Shown here one piece after another: positions 36,323-45,536 of a DNA stretch of 64,000 bases. The notes beneath the pieces are model-generated. The model ran no database searches, had not been told where the DNA came from, and saw only the letters and a program-made list of their open reading frames with translations. Source of the stretch: Legionella birminghamensis (lineage in GTDB: Bacteria > Pseudomonadota > Gammaproteobacteria > Legionellales > Legionellaceae); the NCBI RefSeq assembly GCF_900452515.1, contig NZ_UGNW01000001.1:1984001-2048000 (forward strand), written 5' to 3'. The position numbers were made by a program, and so were the translations under genes. Position 1 is the stretch's first letter. Each line of letters opens with the position of its first letter.

Positions 36323-37623
36323 CTGACTGATCCCCACAAAATTACCATTTTCTAGCCAACTCCTGTTCAATAAGATTTGGTAAGTTTTCATGGTCAATAA
36401 CGAGCTCATGTATCTTGTCAAATTCAACCATCAATTGTCCTAAATAGAAGTAAGAGAATACCTTTTTATCCCTGACGGTATTAGCCTGAAAAACCCTTTG
36501 ATAATTTTGGCTATGGGCAATCACGCCTATTATCCAAAACATCAGCTGAACAATAGCAGCCAATAACATTTTGACACCCCAGCGATAAATGCTTTTAGTG
36601 CTTGCATAGCGAGCTGACAAACCAAATTGATGGCTTTTAACGTCACGAAATGATTGTTCTATTTGCATTCTTTTAGAATAATAGTTCACTACTTTGGTGG
36701 CGTTAAAAGTCTCTTTAGGTAAATTCGTTGCCAATATCCATGGCTCTCGTGCCAAACGTCGGTAATGATTAGAGCCGGCTTTATCATTCCTTGGAACTCG
36801 ACTCAGATTTCTTTTTTCCCCAGGACTACGTTGTGTGGTTATAACGCGACATGCACGATTATGGTCTTTCATGATAAAGGCTTGATTGTAACTTTTCGTT
36901 TTCTCCGATATTTGGGGGACGAAGTCTTTTACTGTAGTCCATTCTTCATCAGCGCCAAGTTTTAGCATTTTTCCTTGCCTAATCCGAGTTAACCAGAACC
37001 AGCCCAATGACTCTATTGCTTTAAGCCAGTCTTCACCAAATCCTGCGTCCATAATAAAAATGACGGTTTTGTTCTTTGGAATACAGGGCATTAATCCCTG
37101 TAAAAAAGAGTGCGCTCGTCCAGATAATCCCCCGGAGCGAAACACTTCTCGATACAGGGGAATGCTTCTGCCTTTAAGCGCAATTTCTGCACTTAACATT
37201 TGAATATCATGATCATCTTTTAAATAACAAAGATCGATTAACACAGGAACATCTTCTTGAAAAGCAAGGTATTGAAATAGAAAGCTGGAAAGACCTGTAT
37301 AAATTGCGCCGATTTCTTCATAAAGGTGCTTGTTCCCCTCAAGGCGATCCACTTTTTTAATTTTATGCTTTAATGAAACGTCGCCAGATAATCCTTTTCC
37401 TATCGCTGTTAGAGATAGGTTTTGCTTCTTCTGAAGAGAGCAAGCCACATCCATGACCGCCTGTAAACGTTTACCATGGATAAAAGGGCACTCTTCCATC
37501 AAATGAGTATGTAAAATATCAATAGCTTCCATCATTCATCCCAACCTGTTTTATTAGGAGGAATTAGATCATTACTCGAGTTTAACTGCAATTATTTTTA
37601 TCAAATTTGTGGGGATATATCAG
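36323..37623 (-). mobile_element. IS10-like insertion sequence, IS4 family
   Basis: A 1301-bp element with ends CTGACTGATCCCCACAAA and, inverted, CTGATATATCCCCACAAA (15 of 18 identical). IS10 ends share the CTGAnnnATCCCC pattern, and the length is close to that of IS10. A single transposase gene fills the interior. Flanks tgccgcggg and accgcgggg are similar but not an exact 9-bp duplication. The element lies between two nearly identical stretches of the composite repeat (copies C and D). Confidence 0.85.
36342..37535 (-). CDS. IS10-type DDE transposase
   Basis: A 397-residue transposase of the IS4 family. The DDE triad can be placed at D101 (VLIDLCYLK), D163 (IMDAGFGEDW) and E293 in the Y-(2)-R-(3)-E-(6)-K signature YSKRMQIEQSFRDVK. 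EPWILATNLP and FQANTVRDKKVFS are shared with IS10 transposase. The reading frame is full length with no frameshift, so the copy may be active. It cuts and rejoins the element ends without replication, as known for IS10. Confidence 0.92.
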   Translation of the reverse strand: MMEAIDILHTHLMEECPFIHGKRLQAVMDVACSLQKKQNLSLTAIGKGLSGDVSLKHKIKKVDRLEGNKHLYEEIGAIYTGLSSFLFQYLAFQEDVPVLIDLCYLKDDHDIQMLSAEIALKGRSIPLYREVFRSGGLSGRAHSFLQGLMPCIPKNKTVIFIMDAGFGEDWLKAIESLGWFWLTRIRQGKMLKLGADEEWTTVKDFVPQISEKTKSYNQAFIMKDHNRACRVITTQRSPGEKRNLSRVPRNDKAGSNHYRRLAREPWILATNLPKETFNATKVVNYYSKRMQIEQSFRDVKSHQFGLSARYASTKSIYRWGVKMLLAAIVQLMFWIIGVIAHSQNYQRVFQANTVRDKKVFSYFYLGQLMVEFDKIHELVIDHENLPNLIEQELARKW

Positions 37624-37806
37624 ACCGCGGGGCCCACACGAAGCCAATTTAATCTTAAGCACACTTGTTTATGACTGCCTGTTAAATCTTATTTTTTGGC
37701 AACATTGAAACTTGTCTGACCACTATGCTACTCCAACAGGCATGGGCCCCGCGGTCGGTGCCGCGGGGATTCGGACGGGGGAAACATTTGTGTAGATAGC
37801 TATGGG
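37624..37806. repeat. Composite palindromic repeat, copy D
   Basis: Begins inside the first arm (ACCGCGGGGCCCACACGAAG), continues with a core that differs from copy C at about one base in fifteen, the second arm GGGCCCCGCGGTCGGTGCC, and a perfect right terminal repeat TTGTGTAGATAGCTATGGG, the exact inverse of the copy C left end. A CTTGTCCGCAGGGTCCA palindrome half and further GC-rich fragments continue to about 37920. Confidence 0.8.
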
Positions 37807-37975
37807 CTTGTCCGCAGGGTCCAGCAGTTACTCCGGCTGCGGTGCTCTGGATTCCGCGGCCAAGCCGCAGGCCGTAGGGGGCGAGGCCTGGACGCACGTG
37901 AAGTCGGATCCCGGATTTGACTTTCAACCTAAAACGCTTGCTAAGCGTTTACAACTCTTCTACCATAGGAGAATT

Positions 37976-38557
37976 ATGGCGCCTGTATTAGCGAAGAATA
38001 TGATGACAGAGAAATTGTTTGGAAATCAATCAATTATTATTAGCCTTGATGTTGATGCCTATCTATTTGACAGGCTTAGACAAATTGCCAAAGCAGGCTT
38101 TTCCGTTGTGGAGATTAATACCTGTGACGAAGGCTTATTGAAAAAGATCCTGGGTGAATTTCCAGGCCTTAGAATTGGCGCTGGCAATATCGTTAGCACG
38201 CAACAGTTGGAAGACTGCTATCAGGCTGGGGCGCATTTTGTTACAAGTCCCGGCTTTTTACCCGCCATTGCTCAAACAGCTGCAATCTATTCCATTAATC
38301 ACCTTCCAGGTATTGCAACGCTATCCGAAGCCATGCAGGTTATGGCATTGGGTTACCATCAGGCACGCCCTTTTCCAGCCTCTCTATCGTTTTGCGCGCT
38401 ATTGAACAAATGTCTGCCCACACTTCGTCTGTTCCCTGCAGAAGTGGAATGGGATGAAGCAGAGCACTATCTGAGTTTACCCTCTGTTGCAGCAATCAGT
38501 ATCCTTAATCCTGAAGTTAAATCACTGACTGCCTTATCGGACGGGGCTCTTGCATAA
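37976..38557 (+). CDS. Eda-like aldolase homologue lacking Schiff-base lysine
   Basis: A 193-residue protein with the KDPG/KHG aldolase (Eda) fold: VVEINTCDE, LRIGAGNIVSTQQL, AHFVTSPGF, PGIATLSEAM and LRLFPAEVEW follow the Eda order. E46 is kept, but the substrate-binding Arg of the E-x-T-x-R motif is Cys50, and the Schiff-base Lys before FPAE is Arg (R151). The usual aldol cleavage should therefore not be possible. The frame is open upstream through the repeat to 37802, but AGGAGA just before the ATG at 37976 fixes the start. Its 3' end overlaps lspA by 24 bases on the opposite strand. It may be a decaying paralogue or may have taken on another role. Confidence 0.7.
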   Translation: MAPVLAKNMMTEKLFGNQSIIISLDVDAYLFDRLRQIAKAGFSVVEINTCDEGLLKKILGEFPGLRIGAGNIVSTQQLEDCYQAGAHFVTSPGFLPAIAQTAAIYSINHLPGIATLSEAMQVMALGYHQARPFPASLSFCALLNKCLPTLRLFPAEVEWDEAEHYLSLPSVAAISILNPEVKSLTALSDGALA

Positions 38558-39001
38558 ATCCAGTAAGAGGAAGAAAGCGCCCAGACATATTGCACTATCA
38601 GCCAGGTTGAAAACTGGCCAATGATAATTTTGGTAGTAGACATCGATAAAATCAATTACATGTCCAAGAAGCGCCCTATCATAAAGGTTTCCAATCGCTC
38701 CACCAAGGATTAGACTGACAGCAAGCGATTGCAGGATAGCTTGTTTAGGCAAACGAATTAGCCAGACAATCAATGCCACACTCATCACGATGCTAAAACC
38801 GGCAAAAAACCAGCGATGCCAGCTTCCTGTGCCGCTTAAAAAACTAAATGCGGCACCAGTATTATAAGCCAGAGTAAAGTTGACCATAGGTATCAAAGGT
38901 TCGGGTTGATAGGCAACCAAATGGGTTGCTGCCCAATACTTACTAATTTGATCCAAAGCAATTACTAAAAAGCTAATAATAAACCAGTGCCATTTTTTCA
39001 T
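38534..39001 (-). CDS. lspA: Lipoprotein signal peptidase LspA
   Basis: A 155-residue inner-membrane aspartyl protease with four spans that cleaves prolipoprotein signal peptides after lipid attachment. The catalytic Asp pair lies in [14 protein letters not shown] and [11 protein letters not shown], with [12 protein letters not shown] also conserved. It overlaps the end of ileS by four bases, the common ribF-ileS-lspA order. Confidence 0.95.
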   Translation of the reverse strand: MKKWHWFIISFLVIALDQISKYWAATHLVAYQPEPLIPMVNFTLAYNTGAAFSFLSGTGSWHRWFFAGFSIVMSVALIVWLIRLPKQAILQSLAVSLILGGAIGNLYDRALLGHVIDFIDVYYQNYHWPVFNLADSAICLGAFFLLLDLCKSPVR

Positions 39002-41799
39002 GCGAATAGTCTCATTTCGTCCTGACCACTTAAATTATCTGCACAACGATCGCAGACCTCGGGAAAATCCTCCCGTTTGCCAACTGAATCGCGGCGATGC
39101 CAGCAACGCACACATTTCTCATAAGGGCTGGCACTCACTTCAATAGCCAGCTTTAATTCGGGTTGCAGAGAAAGCGTTTCGGGTTTTTCCTCAAGTGGAT
39201 ATACTCTCGCTTCAGAAGTAATAAACAGGAAACGCAGTTCTTTTTCCAGAGGCTTTAATTTATTGAACAATTCAGGGCTAGTATAGAGCTGTACTTCCGC
39301 CGCCAGACCTGAACCAATAACCCCCTGCTGCCGCTGCGCTTCGAGTGCTTTGTTGACCTCATCTCTGATTTCGAGCAACTGCTGCCAGAATTTCATGTCG
39401 AGCTGCCCCATCTCGGGCCAATCCTTATACCACTCTTCCAGCATTACTGATTCAGAGGTTTTACCTGGAATATATTGCCAGATCTCATCAGCTGTAAAAG
39501 ATAAAACAGGGGCTAGCCAGCGGGTAAGTGCATGTAAAATATGGTACATCGCAGTTTGGCAGGATCGTCTTGCCGTACTATTCCTGGGAGTGGTGTACTG
39601 GCGATCTTTAATGACATCCAAATAGAAACTGCCCAAATCTACCGCGCAGAAATTATGGATTTTCTGATAAATAATGTGAAAATTATATTGCTCATAAGCC
39701 TGGAGAATTTCTTCCTGTAGGTGCTGACTATGTTTAACAACCCAGCGGTCAATCTCAACCATTTTTTCAGCGGGCAATAAATCTGTTTCAGGTTCGAAAT
39801 CAAATAAATTGGCTAACAGGAATCGAGCAGTATTTCGGATTCTGCGATAGGCATCCGCATTCCGCTTGATAATTTCTTCTGAAATACTAACCTCATTGCG
39901 GTAATCAGTCGAGGAAACCCAAAGGCGAAGGATATCAGCACCATGCTGATCAATCAATTTGTCTAATGCAACATAATTACCTTTTGACTTAGACAGTTTT
40001 TTTCCTTCTGCATCCACGGTGTACCCATGCGTTAATACGCTGCGATAAGGGGCATGCCCATAGATTGCTACCGCTGTGGTTATAGAGGAATTAAACCAGC
40101 CTCGATGCTGGTCAGAACCCTCAAAATAAATATCAGCAGGAAGTGACAAGTCCTTATTGACTTTTAAAACACTGTAATGAGAAACGCCTGAATCAAACCA
40201 GACATCGAGCGTATCCGTTATTTTTTCATAGTTCTCGGCATCATCACCAAGCAGCTCTGCCAGATCAAGATCAAACCAGGCATCTATGCCCTTCTTTTCA
40301 ACGCGATCGGCCACCTGTTCAATCAAATTGAGAATATCAGGATGAAGTTCCCTGGTTTCTTTATGAACCATCAAGGGCATTGGTGTGCCCCATGCCCTTT
40401 GCCGGGATATACACCAGTCTGGTCTTGTCTCAACCATTCCTGCAATTCGGGATTTGCCCCATTCAGGGATCCAGTTGACCTCATTAATGGCTTTCAGAAT
40501 TTGCGACCTCAATCCATTTTTTTCCATGGAAATAAACCATTGCGGAGTTGCCAGGAAAATCATGGGGGTTTTGTGCCGCCAGCAATGAGGATAACTATGA
40601 CGGATTAACTCATTTTTCAGCAACATGTTTCTTTCTTCAAGCAATGCAATGATTTTGTCATTGACCTTAAGAACATATTGATCAGCAAAATACTCTACAT
40701 CGCTGGCATAACAGCCATTGGCTTTAATTGGATTTATTAAGGGTAAGTTATAAGCTTGTCCCACCTGATAGTCGTCAGGTCCATGCGCTGGTGCAGTATG
40801 GACACAGCCTGTCCCTGCATCAATCGTTACATGTTCACCGAGGATTACCGGGACTGTGCGATCCAGAAAGGGATGCTGCACAGCCTGCATCAGCAATTGA
40901 GCACCAGCAACCTGCCCCAGAGATTTATAATCAGGGAAACCGTATCGGTTCATGCAGGCTTCAACCAGCTCTGAAGCAATCACAAAATAAGCGGCTCCAG
41001 TATCAATCAGCTCATAGTTTAATTCTGGATGAAGGCAAACTGCTTCATTGCCAGGCAGACTCCATGGCGTTGTAGTCCAGATAGGAAAAATGACTGGCTT
41101 GACTGTCTGGGAAGCGGCCTCAAAAATCCTCAAGACCTCTTCAGGATGGACAGCATAAAAACTGACATCAATGGAGCTGGACGTTTTTTCTTCATATTCA
41201 ACTTCTGCTTCTGCTAAAGCTGAACCGCACTCAATACACCAATGAACCGGTTTAAACCCCTGCTGTAAATGGCCATTCTCAATAATTTTACCCAGCGCAC
41301 GGATGATATTGGCTTCATAAGCGAAGTCAAAGGTCGCATAGGGATGCTGCCAGTCACCGAAAACTCCCAGACGCTGGAACTCTTCCCTTTGAATATCAAT
41401 CTGGCTGGCGGCATATTCCCGGCATTTCTCACGGAATTCCGCAGCAGAAACCTTAACGCCTGCCTTGCCTATTTTTTTCTCAACATTCAGTTCGATTGGT
41501 AAGCCATGGCAATCCCAACCTGGCTGAAAAGGGGAGTCATAGCCGCTCATTGTCTTCGATTTGACAATAATATCTTTTAAAATCTTATTCAGCGCGTGCC
41601 CGCAATGCAAATGACCATTCGCATAAGGAGGGCCATCATGCAGAATAAACTTGCTGGCAGCTTTGCGTTTTTCTCTTATCTGCTCGTAAAGTTTGGAATC
41701 CTGCCAGCCGGCAAGACGTTCCGGCTCGCGCTGAGCCAGGCTGGCCTTCATCGGGAATGAGGTATTGGGTAAATTTAAGCTGTCTTTATAATCTGCCAT
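38998..41799 (-). CDS. ileS: Isoleucyl-tRNA synthetase
   Basis: Class I synthetase of 933 residues. [15 protein letters not shown] is the HIGH motif and [11 protein letters not shown] the KMSKS motif. The CP1 editing domain includes [14 protein letters not shown] and [15 protein letters not shown], which hydrolyses mischarged Val-tRNA. The C-terminal zinc finger CVRCWH...CDRCADN is intact, showing the bacterial E. coli-like type. It sits three bases after ribF and overlaps lspA. Confidence 0.97.
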   Translation of the reverse strand: MADYKDSLNLPNTSFPMKASLAQREPERLAGWQDSKLYEQIREKRKAASKFILHDGPPYANGHLHCGHALNKILKDIIVKSKTMSGYDSPFQPGWDCHGLPIELNVEKKIGKAGVKVSAAEFREKCREYAASQIDIQREEFQRLGVFGDWQHPYATFDFAYEANIIRALGKIIENGHLQQGFKPVHWCIECGSALAEAEVEYEEKTSSSIDVSFYAVHPEEVLRIFEAASQTVKPVIFPIWTTTPWSLPGNEAVCLHPELNYELIDTGAAYFVIASELVEACMNRYGFPDYKSLGQVAGAQLLMQAVQHPFLDRTVPVILGEHVTIDAGTGCVHTAPAHGPDDYQVGQAYNLPLINPIKANGCYASDVEYFADQYVLKVNDKIIALLEERNMLLKNELIRHSYPHCWRHKTPMIFLATPQWFISMEKNGLRSQILKAINEVNWIPEWGKSRIAGMVETRPDWCISRQRAWGTPMPLMVHKETRELHPDILNLIEQVADRVEKKGIDAWFDLDLAELLGDDAENYEKITDTLDVWFDSGVSHYSVLKVNKDLSLPADIYFEGSDQHRGWFNSSITTAVAIYGHAPYRSVLTHGYTVDAEGKKLSKSKGNYVALDKLIDQHGADILRLWVSSTDYRNEVSISEEIIKRNADAYRRIRNTARFLLANLFDFEPETDLLPAEKMVEIDRWVVKHSQHLQEEILQAYEQYNFHIIYQKIHNFCAVDLGSFYLDVIKDRQYTTPRNSTARRSCQTAMYHILHALTRWLAPVLSFTADEIWQYIPGKTSESVMLEEWYKDWPEMGQLDMKFWQQLLEIRDEVNKALEAQRQQGVIGSGLAAEVQLYTSPELFNKLKPLEKELRFLFITSEARVYPLEEKPETLSLQPELKLAIEVSASPYEKCVRCWHRRDSVGKREDFPEVCDRCADNLSGQDEMRLFA

Positions 41800-41802
41800 T
41801 AC

Positions 41803-42756
41803 TTACTCTGCTAAAAGCGTTAAATTCATGCGGCTGTCTGAAAAATAATGTTCTGCCGCCACGATGTCATTTTTAATCTGGTGGATTAATTCATCCAAAT
41901 TGGGAAATTTTATTTCGTCTCTTAATTTATGCAAGAAAAATACTTGTAATCGCTCAGTGTATAGATTTTCCTTGAAATTTAACAAATGCACTTCCAATAC
42001 TGTCTTTGTGCCATCCACCGTAGGACGAATTCCCAGATTGGCTACCCCATTATATATCTTTCCATTGCTTCGTCTTACTTTTACGAAAAATACACCGGTA
42101 AATGGGGGGGATTTTCTGTGCAGTGCAATGTTTGCTGTGGGTATACCCCATTTGCAGCCCTGCCTGTTTCCAATAACCACCCGCCCGCAAATACTGTAAG
42201 TTCGCCCCAGTAATTTGGCAGCCTGCCCCAGCATGCCTTCGCGAAGCAAATTTCGAATTCTGGTAGAGCTTACGCGTTGCCCGCTTACCTCAAAATCAGG
42301 AAATATCTCCAGTTCACGATGTGCAGCCTTAAAGTAGTCGCTCAGTAATAAAGCGTTTCCCTGGCGGTTTGCCCCAAACTGAAAATCACTGCCAACGATT
42401 AAATAGCGAAGCTGCAATAAATCCAGTAAACAGGTATTGGCAAAGGCCTCGGCAGTCATGGATGCCATATCCTGATTGAATTTTAATCGGCAAACATAAT
42501 CTATTCCATATTTGGAAAAGATTTCTATTTTTTCCCTTAAACTGGATAAGCGAGCGAAGGCATCCTTACCAAGAAAAAACTCGGCCGGCTGCGGTTCAAA
42601 AGTCAATATGACTGATGGTAAATTCAGCTCGCGTGATTTTTCCTGCAATTTCTGGAGTATAGCCTGATGCCCTAAATGAACACCATCAAAATTACCAATA
42701 GTTGCCACACACCCCATGTCCGATGGAAAATGATGTAACCCAGCTAAAACCTTCAT
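41803..42756 (-). CDS. ribF: Riboflavin kinase / FAD synthetase RibF
   Basis: A 317-residue bifunctional enzyme making FMN and FAD. The N-terminal nucleotidyltransferase has IGNFDGVHLGHQAIL and VGSDFQFGANRQG, and SSTRIRNLLREG closes that domain. The C-terminal kinase after about residue 180 has GNRQGCKWGIPTANIAL and the GVANLGIRPTVDG segment. First gene of a ribF-ileS-lspA unit. Confidence 0.95.
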   Translation of the reverse strand: MKVLAGLHHFPSDMGCVATIGNFDGVHLGHQAILQKLQEKSRELNLPSVILTFEPQPAEFFLGKDAFARLSSLREKIEIFSKYGIDYVCRLKFNQDMASMTAEAFANTCLLDLLQLRYLIVGSDFQFGANRQGNALLLSDYFKAAHRELEIFPDFEVSGQRVSSTRIRNLLREGMLGQAAKLLGRTYSICGRVVIGNRQGCKWGIPTANIALHRKSPPFTGVFFVKVRRSNGKIYNGVANLGIRPTVDGTKTVLEVHLLNFKENLYTERLQVFFLHKLRDEIKFPNLDELIHQIKNDIVAAEHYFSDSRMNLTLLAE

Positions 42757-42917
42757 AAGAGACTTTTAAGAATAAAATTTTAATTATACCGATTTTTATC
42801 GCAGTTTGCGAAATTCCTTTATTATTAAGTTTAGCCGCTATCTTAATGATACGCGTTATTTCTTTCTGGCAGTAAACTCATTAAAATGTTTTTTTTTCGA
42901 TTTTGAGTTAACCGTCC

Positions 42918-44546
42918 ATGGACTGGCGTTTTATTAAATCCATTTTTGACCTTCGCGAACTTATTTTTCCGCTTAGTTTCCGAAAACTGTTCTTTTTTTT
43001 ATTTTATGCGTTGTTGATTGGAGCAGTCGTTGCCGTTGAAAGCTCCGTTGGCTTTTTTGACTATCTTATCATGGCAGTGAAATCAAATCTGATCCCCTTG
43101 ATGGCAATCCTATATGGATTTGAGCCCTTGTTAACACTCACTAGCATGGCTTTTACCCGCTATCCGCCGAAAGAACCAGAAGCGCCTGTTAAAGCAGCAG
43201 ATCAAATTGATGTCGATATAGAGGCAGAACAAGATCCGCGAACAGCAATTAAAAACCATAATAAAGGTTTGGCAGTTATCATCGTAGCGCACAATAGCGA
43301 AGCAGAGATAGAAGCCACCCTCAGGGCTTATTTGAAGATTGTCGAGCCCGAGCAAATTTTTGTTATAGATAACGGAAACTCCGAACTGCCTGCAGACAAT
43401 ACCCTAAGTATTGTAAAATCAGTTTCAGAATCCATTCATTACCATTGGCATAACCGGGGCAACAAAACCATTGCGCAATTCGTGGGCCTGCTCTTGGCCT
43501 TTGAATATAGCCATGTACTGATGAGCGATGATGATGTGCGACCGCCCCCTTGCTTCAGGTTTACCCGGGAACTATTAAGCGATTCCCGATTTAAAGCTAT
43601 ATTTTATCCCATCATGGCGATTTCTAATGAAGAAAAACCTTCCAAGCTTGTTCAATGGCAATCGCTCGAATACAAGCAGGCTGATCATTATAATATGTTT
43701 GAAGCAAGTTCCCACGGGGCGCTTTACCCACATGGAGCAATTGCCTTGTGGGACAGGCTGTCCCTCATAAAAGCCTTATTGCGCCATAGCACCCGATTCA
43801 TTGCGGAAGATATTGAGACCGGCATCCGCTCTGCCCGTCTGGGTTATCGCCATCAATTTGATTCACAATATATATTCCCCACCTTAGTTCCCAAAACCAT
43901 CCTCGGCCCACGTCCCAATCTCTATGCGCAGCGAGTCAGGGGCTGGAGCATGGGTATTCAAACCCTTAATTTAGAATTATTATGGAATTTTCTTACAGAA
44001 TGGAATCTACATCCCGCCGATGTTAGCGTGCTCAAAGTGAGCCAGTTGTATATGCTCTATAACAACTGGGTTGACTGGACTCGTTTGGCTGTGATGATTA
44101 TCTCAGCCTCGGATGCTACTTATTGGGGTAAATTAGGGGCAATTATTGCCGGACAGCAGTTAACAACCATGCTCTGGCATTATGTGAAGCTTCGTAACCG
44201 TCCAGACTTGCAGCATGATTTTTTTACTCTGACCAGTATGTTTTTTTATCGCTTGCTGCAGATCGGGTTTACAAATTTTGGTTTAATCCGATTACTGGCC
44301 ATTTATCTGCCAAACCTGCAGCCTGCGAAAACAATTGAAGAACAGCTTAAAGACGGTGAATTTACAAATTTGCAGGTCGAATTGCCTGAATTTCTTCCAG
44401 TGAAAAAAGAAACACGTTCCGAAAATAAGCCTGGCTTCAAAGAGTCTATATACTCTTTTTTCTGCTGTGGAAAATCACGGGAGATAAAACCCGCACCAGC
44501 AATTACTGTCGAGCTTGTTGAGGAGCCTGTAAAAATTGAACTTTGA
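42918..44546 (+). CDS. Membrane glycosyltransferase, family 2
   Basis: A 542-residue protein with two N-terminal hydrophobic segments (about 23-45 and 55-75), a GT-A fold domain (about 118-350) and C-terminal membrane-associated helices (about 385-460). VIIVAHNSEAEIEATL starts the domain, SDDDVRP (D204-D206) is the metal-binding DxD-type motif, AEDIETG (E297, D298) the acceptor-site acidic pair, and QRVRGW (Q338, R341, W343) resembles the QxxRW of processive enzymes such as hyaluronan or chitin synthases. The tail has a Cys pair (C516, C517 in FFCCGKS) and ends in a Glu/Val-rich stretch. Sugar and acceptor are unknown. It stands alone, divergent from ribF. Confidence 0.72.
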   Translation: MDWRFIKSIFDLRELIFPLSFRKLFFFLFYALLIGAVVAVESSVGFFDYLIMAVKSNLIPLMAILYGFEPLLTLTSMAFTRYPPKEPEAPVKAADQIDVDIEAEQDPRTAIKNHNKGLAVIIVAHNSEAEIEATLRAYLKIVEPEQIFVIDNGNSELPADNTLSIVKSVSESIHYHWHNRGNKTIAQFVGLLLAFEYSHVLMSDDDVRPPPCFRFTRELLSDSRFKAIFYPIMAISNEEKPSKLVQWQSLEYKQADHYNMFEASSHGALYPHGAIALWDRLSLIKALLRHSTRFIAEDIETGIRSARLGYRHQFDSQYIFPTLVPKTILGPRPNLYAQRVRGWSMGIQTLNLELLWNFLTEWNLHPADVSVLKVSQLYMLYNNWVDWTRLAVMIISASDATYWGKLGAIIAGQQLTTMLWHYVKLRNRPDLQHDFFTLTSMFFYRLLQIGFTNFGLIRLLAIYLPNLQPAKTIEEQLKDGEFTNLQVELPEFLPVKKETRSENKPGFKESIYSFFCCGKSREIKPAPAITVELVEEPVKIEL

Positions 44547-44595
44547 TTGGCCGGTCCTGCTTCCTATTTACTTTGCTGTTGCTACACTTCACTGT

Positions 44596-44670
44596 TACTT
44601 AGTCACAGTTGCTAATCACTACATCACAGTTGCTACTTACTACATCACAGACATCACAGTTGCTACTTAC
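44596..44670. repeat. Imperfect CATCACAGTTGCTACTTACT repeats
   Basis: About three imperfect copies of a 20-24 base unit containing TCACAGTTGCTA run into the left arm of the 30-bp inverted repeat. Confidence 0.6.
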
Positions 44671-44765
44671 TGCGGCTTGTCCGCAGTATCCAGATCATAC
44701 TAACTTCCCAATCCAAAGCGTTAAGAAACATTTTTTGGATACTGCGGACAAGCCGCAGTAAGTAG
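44663..44765. repeat. 30-bp perfect inverted repeat with 43-base loop
   Basis: The arm at 44663-44692 (CTACTTACTGCGGCTTGTCC then GCAGTATCCA) is the exact reverse complement of 44736-44765. The arm itself contains the smaller CTGCGGCTTGTCCGCAG palindrome found also near 23960 and 37808. As RNA it would form one very stable stem. Confidence 0.85.
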
Positions 44766-44880
44766 GCCAGGACATGCCGCAGTAAGTAGGCCAGGCAAGC
44801 CGCAGTAAGTAGGCCAAGACATGCCGCAGTAAGTAGGCCAGGCAAGCCGCAGTAAGTAGGCCAGGGCAAGCCGCGGTGAC
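44750..44880. repeat. 23/24-bp tandem repeat array
   Basis: About five and a half units of AAGCCGCAGTAAGTAGGCCA plus GG(A)C, alternating between AAGCCGC and ATGCCGC so that the true period may be a 47-base dimer. It continues directly from the right arm of the inverted repeat. Together these repeats fill the 44547-44960 gap; I see no gene in it. Confidence 0.8.
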
Positions 44881-44960
44881 AGCCAGCTAACATGCTCTAC
44901 TTCGCCTCAGGTAAGCGAAGGTCATCCCTACACTTCATCACAAAGGATTCTACTTTGTCC

Positions 44961-45389
44961 CTAATCCTTCGCAGAGCGAACAATCAGCACATCGCACTCG
45001 GCACCGTGAAGAATAGCGTTTGCAGTCGAGCCCAGTAATAATGCCAGGCCATGCTTGCCATGACTACCAGTAACGATCAGATCGATATTCTTCTCTTGCG
45101 CCACCCGTAGTATCTCGTTTTTGGTAGAGCCAAATTCGATCATGCAATGTGCAGAATCAACACCAAGTTTCTTGGCAAGTGCGGCCAATTCTTTCTCTGC
45201 CTGTTCGCGAATAGACACTTCCACTTCTGCAAATCCGGCAAATCCCGGGTATGCATAGGCAGGAATGGGTTCAACAACATGGACCAGCAGCAGATCAGCA
45301 CCGTTTTCATCAGCAATTTTCTTTGCCTTTTGCGCGGCTCTCACCCCAACTTCATCAAAATCTGTAGCGAATAAAACCCTTTTGTACAT
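44961..45389 (-). CDS. Universal stress protein, UspA family
   Basis: A 142-residue single Usp domain. KRVLFATDF starts the fold, and TGSHGKHGLALLLGSTA is the ATP-binding G-2x-G-9x-G-(S/T) motif, so it is an ATP-binding rather than UspA-proper type. The frame is open to 45458, but AAGGAG precedes the ATG at 45389, giving the standard family N-terminus MYKRVLF. It is a single gene, cytoplasmic, with roles in stress resistance known only in general terms for the family. Confidence 0.9.
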   Translation of the reverse strand: MYKRVLFATDFDEVGVRAAQKAKKIADENGADLLLVHVVEPIPAYAYPGFAGFAEVEVSIREQAEKELAALAKKLGVDSAHCMIEFGSTKNEILRVAQEKNIDLIVTGSHGKHGLALLLGSTANAILHGAECDVLIVRSAKD

Positions 45390-45536
45390 AGCTATCTCCT
45401 TAGCAAGCTTATAAGCTAAGCCTATCAGATATTTCGAAATTTTCCCAGTATGTGGCATCAGACTATAACGATTGTACCTGACGATTAGGAAGATTCGGAA
45501 TATAATAGGTACAGGATATTCTTTTTATGGATAAAT

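Noticed and set aside
36236-36427. Small gene crossing the left end of the IS element
   Set aside because: It runs through composite repeat sequence into the transposase end, with no start signal or family match.
37802-37975. N-terminal extension of the Eda-like gene through the repeat
   Set aside because: The extension translates GC-rich repeat sequence, and AGGAGA with ATG at 37976 gives the family start.
44663-44893. Open frame through the 23/24-bp repeats
   Set aside because: The translation is a repeated Leu/Ala/Tyr pattern from the tandem units.
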